A DNA stretch of 64,000 nt from positions 649,134 to 713,133 of the forward strand of contig JAVMKO010000043.1 of assembly GCA_032164245.1 (NCBI GenBank), in the 5' to 3' direction. Source of the DNA: Sternotherus odoratus. Lineage: Eukaryota; Chordata; Testudines; Kinosternidae. Shown one piece after another: positions 44,301-52,570 of this stretch. Position 1 is the first letter of the stretch. Each line of letters begins with the position of its first letter. A model generated the notes under the pieces. It was given only the letters and a program-made list of their open reading frames with translations, was not told the DNA's origin and made no database searches. A program made the position numbers and the translations under genes.

Positions 44301-47300
44301 GGGGACGCTCTAGGCAGGTGTCTATGGTCAGGGAGCACAGGGGGGCTGGGGACGCTCTAGGCAGGTGTCTATGGTCAGGGAGCACAGGGGGGCTGGGGAC
44401 GCTCTAGGCAGGTGTCTCTGGTTGGGGAGCACAGGGGGGCTGGGGACGCTCTAGGCAGGTGTCTCTGGTTGGGGAGCACAGGGGGCTGGGGACGCTCTAG
44501 GCAGGTGTCTATGGTTGGGGAGCACAGGGGGGCTGGGGACGCTCTAGGCAGGTGTCTATGGTCAGGGAGCACAGGGGGGCTGGGGACGCTCTAGGCAGGT
44601 GTCTATGGTCAGGGAGCACAGGGGGGCTGGGGACGCTCTAGGCAGGTGTCTATGGTCAGGGAGCACAGGGGGGCTGGGGACGCTCTAGGCAGGTGTCTCT
44701 GGTTGGGGAGCACAGGGGGGCTGGGGACGCTCTAGGCAGGTGTCTCTGGTTGGGGAGCACAGGGGGCTGGGGACGCTCTAGGCAGGTGTCTATGGTCGGG
44801 GAGCACAGGGGGGCTGGGGACGCTCTAGGCAGACTCTCTGGTCTGTTGTGGAGCACATGGGGGGTGGGTCTCCCTGCCCAGCTGCCCACGGGGTGTCACA
44901 TGCTGAGCACTGTCCGTGTCTCCCCCGTGCCCAGGTCCGAGCCCACCAGCTGGTGCTGCCCCCCTGTGACGTGGTGATCAAGGCCGTCTCGGAGTACGTC
45001 AGCGCGATCAAAGACCCCTGCGACCTGGATGCCGTGGGGAGAGACGTCTTCAAACACTCTCAGGTGAGCGGGGAGGGGCCTGGCTTGCTGACGGGAGTGG
45101 CTGATCGGGTCCCCTGGCGTGCGCCGTGAGACCCCTCCAGCCGAGATCGCGGCCCCAGGCGCGCTGTGAGCCCCTCGGACTGAGATCTGGGGGCCCTGCT
45201 GTGCCATGGACCCCTCCGGCCGAGATCGCGGCCCCTGGCACATTGGCTTCTGGCCCATCTCTTTGGGGGTCCAACTCCCAAGCCCCACTGGGCTAACCCT
45301 GCCGTCCTGGGCCGCCCCCGCTTTGAGGGTGGGTTCGATCGCCGGGGCGGGGCCCCCCCCAGTCCCCAGCCCGTCTCCTGTCGGCTTTGCCCCCCAGTCT
45401 AGGACGGAGGACAAGGTTGAGCGCTTCAAGAAAGCCGTGAGCTATTACTCGGTGACGGCCAAGATGCCCCCGGCTCCTGTGGGCCCGGCCTCCTTTGTAC
45501 GTGAGTATCCGGTAGGGGCTGTTCCCCACAGCGCCCCCCGCTGGGAGGGGCCGGGGATGGAGTAGTCGGGAGCTCCCCCTACAGCCAGCACCCCGCCCCA
45601 CCCCCCACGGCGCCCCGCCCCCCACAGCACCCCCTGCCGGGAGAGGCTGGCTCTGAAGTAGCCAGGAGCTTCCCCCACAGCCAGCACCCCCGTCCTGGTC
45701 CCCACAGCGCCCTGCCCCGCTCTCCACAGCGCCCCCTGCTGGGAGAGGTCAGGGCTGGGGTAACCAGGAGATTCCCTCCACAGCCAGAGCCCTGCCCCAC
45801 CTCCCACGGTACTCCCTGCTCTAACCACTAGCCCCCACTCCCCTCCCAGAGCCAGGCAGAGAACCCAGGAGTCCTGGCCGTCCTCACTAACCATTAGGCT
45901 CCACATTTCGAGCTGGTTTTGACGCCAATGCCAGCCCCACTCTGTGTCTCAGTGCCCGGCTATGGATCCAACCACTTTGGAGGAGCGGCCCCTGCGCAGC
46001 GCAGCCCGGTGGGATCCCTCCCCGTGGGGAAGCCGATGGTACGTTCCAGTCTGGGGTGGGGAATGGGGCTGGGGTGTCTGGAGTCAGTGGGTTGCAGTGG
46101 GGATGGGGTAGGCTTGACAGCCAGGACTCCTGGGTTCTCTCCCCGCTCTGGGAGGAGAGAGGGGTCTGGTGATGAAGTGAGGGGGTGGAGCCAGGACTCC
46201 TGGGTTCTCTCCCCGCTCTGGGAGGACAGAGGGGTCTGGTGATGAAGTGAGGGGGTGGAGCCAGGACTCCTGGGTTCTCTCCCTGCTCTGGGAGGAGAGA
46301 GGGGTCTGGTGATGAAGTGAGGGGGTGGAGCCAGGACTCCTGGGTTCTCTCCCCGCTCTGGGAGGACAGAGGGGTCTGGTGATGAAGTGAGGGGGTGGAG
46401 CCAGGACTCCTGGGTTCTCCTGGCTCTGTCAGGGGAGTGGGGTCTGCTCTTTGCTCACCCCCCTCTCTCTCCCTCTCTCCCCAGTTTCCAGCCCACCTGG
46501 GCCCAAAGATGGAGTACCAGCCGCCTGCCCCGCCCCCTTCCTCGGCCGCCTCCTTCCCCCCGGGCCCCAGCGCCAGCCTCCTCTTCTCCCCGCCCCCGCT
46601 CTCAGACGTGCCCCCCTTTCACGAGGACACCGGCCTGAAGGGCGGCGACTTCAACAGCTGGCCTGGCGCCTACGACGCCAAGTTCCCTCCCCACCACCGG
46701 GGCCCCAAGCCCTCCCCTTCCTCGGGGCTGGCCTCCTCCCCCTCCTCCTCCTCCTCCGGGGAAGAGCACAACGGGGGCAGTGCCAAGTGAGTGCAGCCTA
46801 GTGGTTGGAGCCAGGACGCCTGGGTTCTCTCCATGGCTCTGGGAGGGGAGTGGGGTCTTGTGGTTAGAGAGTGGAGTTGGGGTGAGGTTGGAGGGGAGTG
46901 GGGTCTGGTGTGTTAGAGCAGGGGGGGCTGGGAGCCAGGACGCCTGGGTTCTCTCCCCGGCTCTGGGAGGGGAGTGGGGTCTCGTGGTTAGAGAGTGGGG
47001 GTGGGGTTGGAGGGGAGTGGGGTCTGGTGTGTTAGAGCAGGGGGGGCTGGGAGCCAGGACGCCTGGGTTCTCTCCCCGGCTCTGGGAGGGGAGTGGGGTC
47101 TGGTGGTTAGAGAGCGGGGTGGGGGTGGGGTGGGAGCCAGGACTCCTGGGTTCTCTCCCTGGCTCTGAGAGGGGCGTGGGTCACTCCCCCGTGTCTCCCC
47201 CCCCCAGCCATGTCTCCGAGGTGCTGCAGCCCAAGCCTGGCTGGGAGGGGCCCGAGAAGCTGAGCCAGAGCTGGGAGCAGCCGGGGGGCTCCGGTCTCAC

Positions 47301-50300
47301 CCACGGGCGCCTGGCCGGCCCCGAGCCCCCCATCCCCTCTCTGCTCTCCATGGCCACCCGCACCCACATGGACATAACCACCCCCCCGCTGCCCCCCGTC
47401 GCCCCCGAGGTCCTGCGGGTGGCCGAGCATCGGCACCGGCGCGGCCTCATGTACCCCTCCATCTACCACGTCCTTACCAAGGTGAGCCTGGCACCCGGAC
47501 GCCTGGGTTCTCTCCTGGGCTCCGGTGAGTTAGAGCCAGGGGGTGGGTCTGGGAGCCAGGGCTCCTGGGTTCTCTCCCCAGCTGTGGGAGGGGAGGGCTC
47601 TGGGGGGGTTGGAGTGGGGGGGGGGCAGGACTCCTGGGTTCTCTCCCCAGCTGTGGGAGGGGAGGGCTCTGCGGGGTTAGAACGGGGGGTGGGGCCAGGA
47701 CTCCTGGGTTCTCCCTCGCTCTGCTGTGTTCCGGCGCAGGGGGAGATCAAGCTCCCGGTGTGCATCGAGGACGAGTGTAACGCTGAGTTACCTCCAGCCG
47801 CCGTCCTCTTCCGCGGCGCCCGCCAGCACGTCTACGGGGTGCTCTTCGGCGTGGCCGAGAACCAGCGCCGGGCCGAGCGCCTGGCCATCCGCCGCCGCAT
47901 CCCCACGGAAGGTAGGGCCCCCGGACGCCTGGGTCCTCCCCTCGGCTCTGGGAGGGGAGTGCGGTCTGGTGGTTGGGGTGGGGGGGTGCTGGGAGCCAGG
48001 ACTCCTGGGTTCTCCCCGGGCAGGAGAACCTGATCCCTTCCCCTCTCCCTGCCCCGCAGTGCCGCCTGTGATCGTCAAGGAGTGGGCAGCGTACAAGGGG
48101 AAGTCCCCGCAGACGCCGGAGCTGGTCTCGGCCCTGGCCTTCCGGGAGTGGACCTGCCCCAACCTGCGGAAGCTGTGGCTGGGGAAGGCGGTGGAGGACA
48201 AGAACCGGCGCATGAGAGCCTTCCTGGCCTGCCTGCGGGCCGACACGCCCAGCATGCTGAACCCTGACCACGTGCCCACGCACCTGCTGCTGATGTGCTG
48301 CGTGCTGCGGTGAGCACGCTCCGACCACTAGACCCCGCTCCCCTCCCAGAGCCGGGAGAGAGCCATGGGGTCCTGGCTCCAGCCCCCTGCTCCGACCACT
48401 AGACCCCGCTCCCCTCCCAGAGCCGGGAGAGAGCCATGGGGTCCTGGCTCCAGCCCCCTGCTCCGACCACTAGACCCTGCTCCCCTCCCAGAGCCGGGAG
48501 AGCGCCCAGGGGTCCTGGCTCCAGCCCCCTGCTCCGACCACTAGACCCCGCTCCCCTCCCAGAGCCGGAAGAGAGCCATGGGGTCCTGGCTCCAGCTCCC
48601 TGCTCCAACCACTAGACCCCGCTCCCCTCCCAGAGCCGGGAGAGCGCCCAGGGGTCCTGGCTCCAGCCCCCTGCTCCGACCACTAGACCCCGCTCCCCTC
48701 CCAGAGCCGGGAGAGCGCCCAGGGGTCCTGGCTCCAGCCCCCTGCTCCGACCACTAGACCCCGCTCCCCTCCCAGAGCCGGGAGAGAGCCATGGGGTCCT
48801 GGCTCCCAGCCTCCCCACCCCCGGCTCTAACCCACCAGCCCCCCTCCCCCACATCTGGGGCGAGCTGCTCGGTGGGGGGCGGCAGGCTGGCTGGGGTCAT
48901 GCTCTCTGCTCTGTTTGCAGTTACATGGTCCAGTGGCCGGGAGGGCGGATCCTCCATCGCCACGAGCTGGACGTGTTCCTGGCCCAGGCGGTGTCGTCCC
49001 AGCTCTACGAGCCGGATCATCTGCAGGAGCTGAAGGTAGGGGGCCAAACGTTACCTCGTTCCGGGGCACAGACAGCCGTGTCCCCTCGCTTCTCCAGCCT
49101 GGGGTGCCTCGCCCCCCTCCGCCGTGAGAACCACACAGCCACCGCCCTGTGCCCTGGCTGGGTGTTCACCGGCTTCCCTCTCCCGGACGATACACCCTGC
49201 TAGAACCGCCGGCCTTTCCTCAAACCCACCTGCCCGGACCCCGGTCTCACTGGGGGAGGGTCCCAAACCCGCTGGGGCAGAGCAAACCATCCAAGAAGTT
49301 CACTGAGCCCAGGCGGAAAGCGTGGACGTGGTGGTGGGTGGGGAGACCCTGGGTCCCAACAACACAAACTGGTTTTTAACGTCACAAGCTGGGTCAACGT
49401 CAAAGCAAAAAGGTTTCTACCCTTCTTCCCGCCAAAGACTGGCCGCTTAGTCTGCTGTATTATGCTGTCACCTGGCTGGGCCGTCGGTGTGTCCCTTCTC
49501 TCTGCGTGTCTCAGCGATGTTCTAGAGCGGAGTCTCATAACTGTCCATACAATGTCAATACACACATTGTACTGGGACAATAATGTTCAGCAGATTATGA
49601 GTTTTCAAATGATACCTGACCGGGCATATTTTGTACCCCATTTATCCTAGCCTGTAAAACTGGTGAACGTGGGGTACAGATGATGACAGCCAGTACTGGA
49701 GCTGGTTGGAAGAAAGGTGAATGGGAGCGGGGTGCGGTGGTTACAATAGGGGGTCTGGTAGCCCAGGACTCTTGGGGTCTGTCCCCAGCTCTCACCGGAG
49801 AAGTCACTGGAGTTATTCCTTTACTAGATTAAAAGCTGCTGATCTGCTCTGTTCCCCAGCTGCTCACATCTCCACACCGGGAGAGCCTCCGCACGCCGGG
49901 TTTTGTGGGCTGTTCCCCAGCGGCCCCGCCCCAGAGGTGGCTGCACTCCTCCCCATGTTAAAGTGATGGGAATGGTTCCCTTGCAGATCGAGAAGCTGGA
50001 TGCCCGGGGCGTGCAGCTGGCAGCTCTCTTCATGAGCGGAGTAGATACGGCCTTGTTCGCCAACGACGCCTGCGGGCAGCCGGTGCCCTGGGAACACTGC
50101 TGCCCCTGGATCTACTTCGATGGAAAACTCTTCCAAAGCAAGCTCATCAGAGCCACCCGCGACAGGGCCCCCCTCATCGACCTGTGTGACGGGCAGGTAT
50201 GGGGCGGGGCAGGACGCCTGGGTTTTCTCCCTGGCGCTGGGGCGTGAGCGGGGGCTGGGAGCCAGGACTCCTGGGTTCTATCCCTGGCTCGGCGGGGGGG

Positions 50301-52161
50301 GGGGGAGAGTGGGGGAGGGGGTTTGAGAGGCAGCTCCTCTTGGTCTGGAAGTACCTGGGTGTTCTGACATTGGGGAGGGGCAGGGATGTGGGGGATGAGA
50401 TCACTTGGATTAATCTCTCCCCCCCCCCCCCTTTCCTCCCCAGACAGAACAGGCGGCCAAAGTGGAGAGGATGAGACAGAGCATCCTGGAGGGCGTGAAC
50501 TTCAACCGCCAGGCCCCGCCCCCTCTGCTCCCGCCCCCTCCCTTCATGCCTGCCATGGCCGCGCCCTTCTATTCGATGCCCCTCTACTCCCGCACCACGG
50601 GCTCTGTGCCGCCGCCAACCCCTGGAAGGAGCAGAGGGTTCACAGGTGGGAGAGTGTTGTGTTCCCTGAGCCATGTCCCTGCCCTTTGCTCTGTGGCCCC
50701 ACTCACTGCAGGGCATTGGTGGCAAGAGTGGGATCCCCAGATAGCTAGATTGTGTGTCTTGTTGAAGGCAAGGGGAGGGGAGGCCTCTTTTCTGCCCCCT
50801 CTGGTTGTACGTATGTGGAGTGTGGGGAGCTGGTGGGGTGCTCTAGAGCAGTGGGGCTGGAGAGCATCATTCTATTGAGATGTATTGGGACAGATTCCCT
50901 CTGTCAGTGCTATCGGCTCAGGCTCTCTGCAGACTCAGGCAGGGGTCGGTTATGCCCAGGGCAGTTCACATCTCTCCCAGCGAGCGGCTCAGGCTCTCTG
51001 CAGACTCAGGCAGATCCTGTTTGTGACCAGAAAGATGACGTTCTGCTACTGTCCCATATCACATGGGGCCTGGACGTGACCCTACTGTCACCTGTCACTC
51101 ATCTCCCCCCCTCCTCCCCGTCTCTGCTTCCCTAGGTCTCCACCCCATCCCGCCTCAGGGGGGCAAGTTGGAGATCGCTGGCATGGTCGTCGGCCAGTGG
51201 GCGGGCAGTAAGCCCTCGCGGGGGCGGGGCTCGTTTGGGATGCAGGTGGTGTCTGTCGGGGGGCCAGGGAAGGGGTAAGTATCACAGCACTGCTGTGGGG
51301 TCGGTTGGAGAGGGGCTTTGCTGGCGGCTGGGGAATCAGCATTCTCCCCTTGGGTGATTTCTGCACCTGGCGAGTCATCTACATGTGGCGTTATGTGCAG
51401 CTGTTCCCCAGCCGCCCCACCCCAGAGACGGCTGCATCTCAGCACCCGGCAAGCCATTCCTGTCCTCATTAATTATGCTTAGAATGTTTGTAATGATTAG
51501 AACTATTAATGACGATTGTTCTTTATCCTCGTCAACGCACCCTGGTTAGTAGGCCTGTTACCTAATTACTGTTAATTATGGGGCATCAGTGCTGCTAGCT
51601 AATCAGTATTATTGTTCTATGTCCTGCTCCACCCCAGACGCAGTCGAGACGGGTCTGGAAAACTCCCCAAAGGAAATAAGAAACTTAGCAAGCAGGTACG
51701 TGTTTTTGTCTTTCCCTCAGCCCCACTGGTCTGGACCCTGCCCCTAACCAAGGAGAGACCCCAACCCTTCTGTGCCCCCAGCCCCCACACGGCTAGTTTG
51801 CTGTCTCCATGTAGCGTTATGTGCGGCTGTTCCCCAGCTGTCCCATCCCAGAACTGGCTGCATCTCAGCACCGGGCATACTGGGCTGGTGTCCGATTACA
51901 TTGCTCTCCGGTTCTCCCCAGGGCTCGTTGGAGGGAGCAGCCAAAACAGCGGAGTTACAGAGCGGGCAGCCCCCGTCGCAGGTGAACGGGGGTGAGGAAT
52001 CGGGGGGCGATCCCTGCCCCCCGGCCCCATCACAATGTGCCTTAGCCAGAGACGCTGACCCCTGCGGTGACCAGGGCCAGTACTGCGGGAGGCTAACCCA
52101 CGAGGTGGATCGCGGCCCCGACGCCAAACTGCCCCTCCCGGCTCTGCAGAAGGAAGAGTGA
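40386..52161 (+). CDS. FAM120C: FAM120C, constitutive coactivator of PPARG-like protein 2 (whole coding span, 16 exons)
   Basis: The protein belongs to the FAM120 family, which has a FEN1/XPG-like N-terminal fold without a clear nuclease site; paralogue FAM120A binds RNA and acts in Src/PI3K signalling. The role of FAM120C itself is poorly known. The joined exons give 3525 nt, 1174 residues; human is about 1096. Order: MGVQGFQEFVEKRCPGAVVP start; a lineage-specific SQHAPG repeat at about 55-187; XPG-like region (LLVDADSALQRLYGGYQTDW, ALKLSWNGKSLTTNQFLM, GNHILPDEDLAAFHWSLLGP); Pro/Ser-rich linker; conserved core (THMDITTPPLPPVAPEVLRV, EWAAYKGKSPQTPELVSALA, WLGKAVEDKNRRMRAF, FANDACGQPVPWEHCCPWIY); Gly/Arg-rich tail. 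FLEKRCPGAVVPVDLLKL-type details and the neighbours favour FAM120C over A or B. All phases agree. Confidence 0.95.
40561..40945 (+). repeat. FAM120C: Coding minisatellite in FAM120C exon 1: 12 copies of a TCCCAGCATGC unit
   Basis: A(C/T/A)TCCCAGCATGCTC(C/T)GG starts at 40561, 40585, 40615, 40645, 40669, 40705, 40744, 40768, 40798, 40837, 40876 and 40915. Spacings of 24, 30, 36 and 39 are all multiples of three. It encodes repeated HSQHAPGL(A/V) units. The human protein has a different His/Pro-rich spacer here (from memory). Confidence 0.93.
41301..42447. other. FAM120C intron 1
   Basis: 41525-41625 contains two partial copies of the dispersed CCAGAGGTGGCTGCATC repeat. The rest shows no recognised feature. 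Confidence 0.5.
42448..42694 (+). CDS. FAM120C: FAM120C exon 2 (aa 306-388)
   Basis: Encodes VFQSLEDHHLEVVSSFRERG, HGLLAHDSEFALANLPCYFS and FPIFAALLG in the XPG-like region. Acceptor CCCCCAG, donor GTAGGG. Confidence 0.95.
42695..43576. other. FAM120C intron 2
   Basis: 43020-43310 holds degenerate, older relatives of the 47-bp intron 3 unit (CTCTAGGCA, TCTATGGTCA). Otherwise it is G-rich without other features. Confidence 0.55.
43577..43659 (+). CDS. FAM120C: FAM120C exon 3 (aa 388-415)
   Basis: Encodes NHILPDEDLAAFHWSLLGPN and HPLASLK, nearly identical to human. It lies between CTCCCAG and GTAGCC. Confidence 0.95.
43660..44934. other. FAM120C intron 3
   Basis: Starts with a MIR-like SINE (43765-43910, GGGAGCCAGGA), then degenerate and finally regular copies of the 47-bp repeat. 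Nothing else is seen. Confidence 0.6.
44050..44835. repeat. 47-bp minisatellite in FAM120C intron 3
   Basis: About 17 copies of a 47-bp unit (TCTATGGTCAGGGAGCACAG, GGGGGCTGGGGACGCTCTAG, GCAGGTG). Many are identical and a variant uses TCTCTGGTTGGGGAGCAC. A higher-order block near 44395-44510 recurs near 44685-44800. Confidence 0.95.
44935..45063 (+). CDS. FAM120C: FAM120C exon 4 (aa 416-458)
   Basis: Encodes VRAHQLVLPPCDVVIKAVSE and YVSAIKDPCDLDAVGRDVFK in phase 0 at both ends. It follows the 47-bp minisatellite intron. Confidence 0.95.
45398..45500 (+). CDS. FAM120C: FAM120C exon 5 (aa 459-493)
   Basis: Encodes SRTEDKVERFKKAVSYYSVT then AKMPPAPVGPASFV. Acceptor GCCCCCCAG, donor GTGAGT. Confidence 0.93.
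45501..45952. repeat. FAM120C intron 5: degenerate CCACAGC-GCCCC repeats and a MIR-like head
   Basis: CCCCACAGCCAGCACCCC and CAGCGCCCCCTGCTGGGAGA recur about four times (45515-45800). A minus-strand MIR-like head (CCCAGGAGTCCTGG) lies at 45850-45880. Confidence 0.65.
45953..46038 (+). CDS. FAM120C: FAM120C exon 6 (aa 493-521)
   Basis: Encodes LPGYGSNHFGGAAPAQRSPV and GSLPVGKPM, ending like the GKPM of the human protein. It lies between GTGTCTCAG and GTACGT. Confidence 0.88.
46110..46430 (+). repeat. 70-bp SINE-derived minisatellite in FAM120C intron 6
   Basis: The GGGGGTGGAG start recurs at 46181, 46251, 46321 and 46391, each followed by CCAGGACTCCTGGGTTCTCT, GCTCTGGGAGGA and GGTCTGGTGATGAAGTGA. 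The unit is a MIR-like SINE head. Confidence 0.93.
46485..46786 (+). CDS. FAM120C: FAM120C exon 7 (aa 522-622)
   Basis: A Pro/Ser-rich linker: FPAHLGPKMEYQPPAPPPSS, then LLFSPPPLSDVPPFHEDTGL and a serine run before SGEEHNGGSA. Acceptor CTCCCCAG, donor GTGAGT, phase 2. Confidence 0.9.
46795..47190 (+). repeat. SINE-derived repeats in FAM120C intron 7
   Basis: Four copies of the GAGCCAGGACGCCTGGGTTC / GGCTCTGGGAGGGGAGTGGG head, two of them in an about 118-bp larger unit (around 46925 and 47043). Confidence 0.9.
47208..47481 (+). CDS. FAM120C: FAM120C exon 8 (aa 622-713)
   Basis: Encodes HVSEVLQPKPGWEGPEKLSQ, then IPSLLSMATRTHMDITTPPL and VLRVAEHRHRRGLMYPSIYH to VLTK. This opens the conserved C-terminal core. 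Confidence 0.95.
47495..47720 (+). repeat. SINE-derived repeats in FAM120C intron 8
   Basis: Three to four heads with CAGGACTCCTGGGTTCTCTC and CCAGCTGTGGGAGGGGAGGG fill the 258-bp intron. A single related copy is in intron 9 (47915-48020). Confidence 0.85.
47740..47911 (+). CDS. FAM120C: FAM120C exon 9 (aa 714-771)
   Basis: Encodes GEIKLPVCIEDECNAELPPA and YGVLFGVAENQRRAERLAIR, close to human. Acceptor CCGGCGCAG, donor GTAGGG. Confidence 0.95.
48060..48309 (+). CDS. FAM120C: FAM120C exon 10 (aa 771-854)
   Basis: Encodes VPPVIVKEWAAYKGKSPQTP, EWTCPNLRKLWLGKAVEDKN and PTHLLLMCCVLR, the most conserved stretch of the family. It lies between CCCCGCAG and GTGAGC. Confidence 0.96.
48310..48840 (-). 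repeat. 71-bp SINE-derived minisatellite in FAM120C intron 10 (minus orientation)
   Basis: About seven units of GCTCCGACCACTAGACCCCG, CTCCCCTCCCAGAGCCGGGA, GAG-GCC, GGGGTCCTGGCTCCAGCC. Starts recur at about 48321, 48392 and 48463. Reverse-complemented it is the same SINE head as elsewhere. Confidence 0.95.
48921..49035 (+). CDS. FAM120C: FAM120C exon 11 (aa 854-892)
   Basis: Encodes YMVQWPGGRILHRHELDVFL and AQAVSSQLYEPDHLQELK. Acceptor GTTTGCAG, donor GTAGGG. Confidence 0.96.
49036..49986. other. FAM120C intron 11
   Basis: A MIR-like head (49725-49800) and a dispersed ctgttccccagc...cagaggtggctgcac repeat (49845-49955). The rest is unremarkable. Confidence 0.55.
49987..50196 (+). CDS. FAM120C: FAM120C exon 12 (aa 893-962)
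   Basis: Encodes IEKLDARGVQLAALFMSGVD, FANDACGQPVPWEHCCPWIY and FDGKLFQSKLIRATRDRAPL to IDLCDGQ. Phase 0 at both ends. Confidence 0.96.
50444..50645 (+). CDS. FAM120C: FAM120C exon 13 (aa 963-1030)
   Basis: Encodes TEQAAKVERMRQSILEGVNF, then Pro-rich sequence and MPLYSRTTGSVPPPTPGRSR. It lies between CTCCCCAG and GTGGGA. Confidence 0.93.
50646..51135. other. FAM120C intron 13
   Basis: 50910-51020 carries two copies of CGGCTCAGGCTCTCTGCAGA with CTCAGGCAG, a dispersed repeat shared with 25955-26010. No other feature. Confidence 0.5.
51136..51274 (+). CDS. FAM120C: FAM120C exon 14 (aa 1030-1076)
   Basis: Encodes LHPIPPQGGKLEIAGMVVGQ and RGRGSFGMQVVSVGGPGKG, a Gly/Arg-rich segment as in human. 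Acceptor TTCCCTAG, donor GTAAGT. Confidence 0.95.
51275..51637. other. FAM120C intron 14
   Basis: 51385-51460 is one copy of the dispersed GCGTTATGTGCAGCTGTTCC / CCAGCCGCCCC / GGCTGCATCTCAGCAC repeat. AT-rich sequence follows. Confidence 0.55.
51638..51695 (+). CDS. FAM120C: FAM120C exon 15 (aa 1076-1095)
   Basis: A 58-bp basic exon, RSRDGSGKLPKGNKKLSKQ, matching a Lys-rich stretch in human FAM120C. It lies between CACCCCAG and GTACGT. Confidence 0.88.
51805..51890 (+). repeat. Dispersed about 70-bp repeat (intron 15 copy)
   Basis: GCGTTATGTGCGGCTGTTCC, CCAGCTGTCCC and CTGGCTGCATCTCAGCACCG. Similar copies are at 51385-51460, 49845-49955, 59880-60070 and 63120-63190. Confidence 0.75.
51922..52161 (+). 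CDS. FAM120C: FAM120C terminal exon 16 (aa 1096-1174)
   Basis: Encodes GSLEGAAKTAELQSGQPPSQ, PAPSQCALARDADPC and ends LPALQKEE with TGA at 52159-52161. The SQCAL and terminal acidic residues match the human tail. Confidence 0.93.
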   Translation, partial: GSLEGAAKTAELQSGQPPSQVNGGEESGGDPCPPAPSQCALARDADPCGDQGQYCGRLTHEVDRGPDAKLPLPALQKEE

Positions 52162-52564
52162 CAGGGACCCGATTCCGGGGGGGGGGTCGGGGGGGCTGGA
52201 CTGTTAAAGCCTCAGGGTACCATGAGGACAGGGGGGTTGGAAAGATAGCGCCCCAGTGCATTATGGGGATTATCCCCTAATTAAAGGAATGGTCTCCTAC
52301 AGCACCCTGGTGCAATGTGGGGGATTGTCCCCTTTAATTAAAGGGATGGCGTACTACAGCGCCCCAGTGCATTGTGGGAGGATTTGTACCTGTTCTCCTC
52401 CCCCCCCCCCCCGGCGCGGTTCGGTTCCACACCCTGGTATATTTTATTATTTTTTTATTTTAATATTTGTGGGGTGGGGCGTTGACGGGTTTTTATGGTT
52501 TTTAACGTATTCTATAGACCCCTCCCCCGGCTGTTGGAGCGGGGGAGGGGCAGAAATGCTATTA

Positions 52565-52570
52565 AATAAA
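52565..52570 (+). terminator. FAM120C: Polyadenylation signal AATAAA, candidate for FAM120C
   Basis: ATTAAATAAA occurs about 400 bp after the FAM120C stop codon. It is the nearest canonical signal. Others at 56581 and 57462 could serve a longer 3' UTR. Confidence 0.6.

Noticed and set aside
44050..44835. Regular direct repeats resembling a CRISPR array
   Set aside because: Contiguous 47-bp units with no unique spacers, in a vertebrate intron: a minisatellite.
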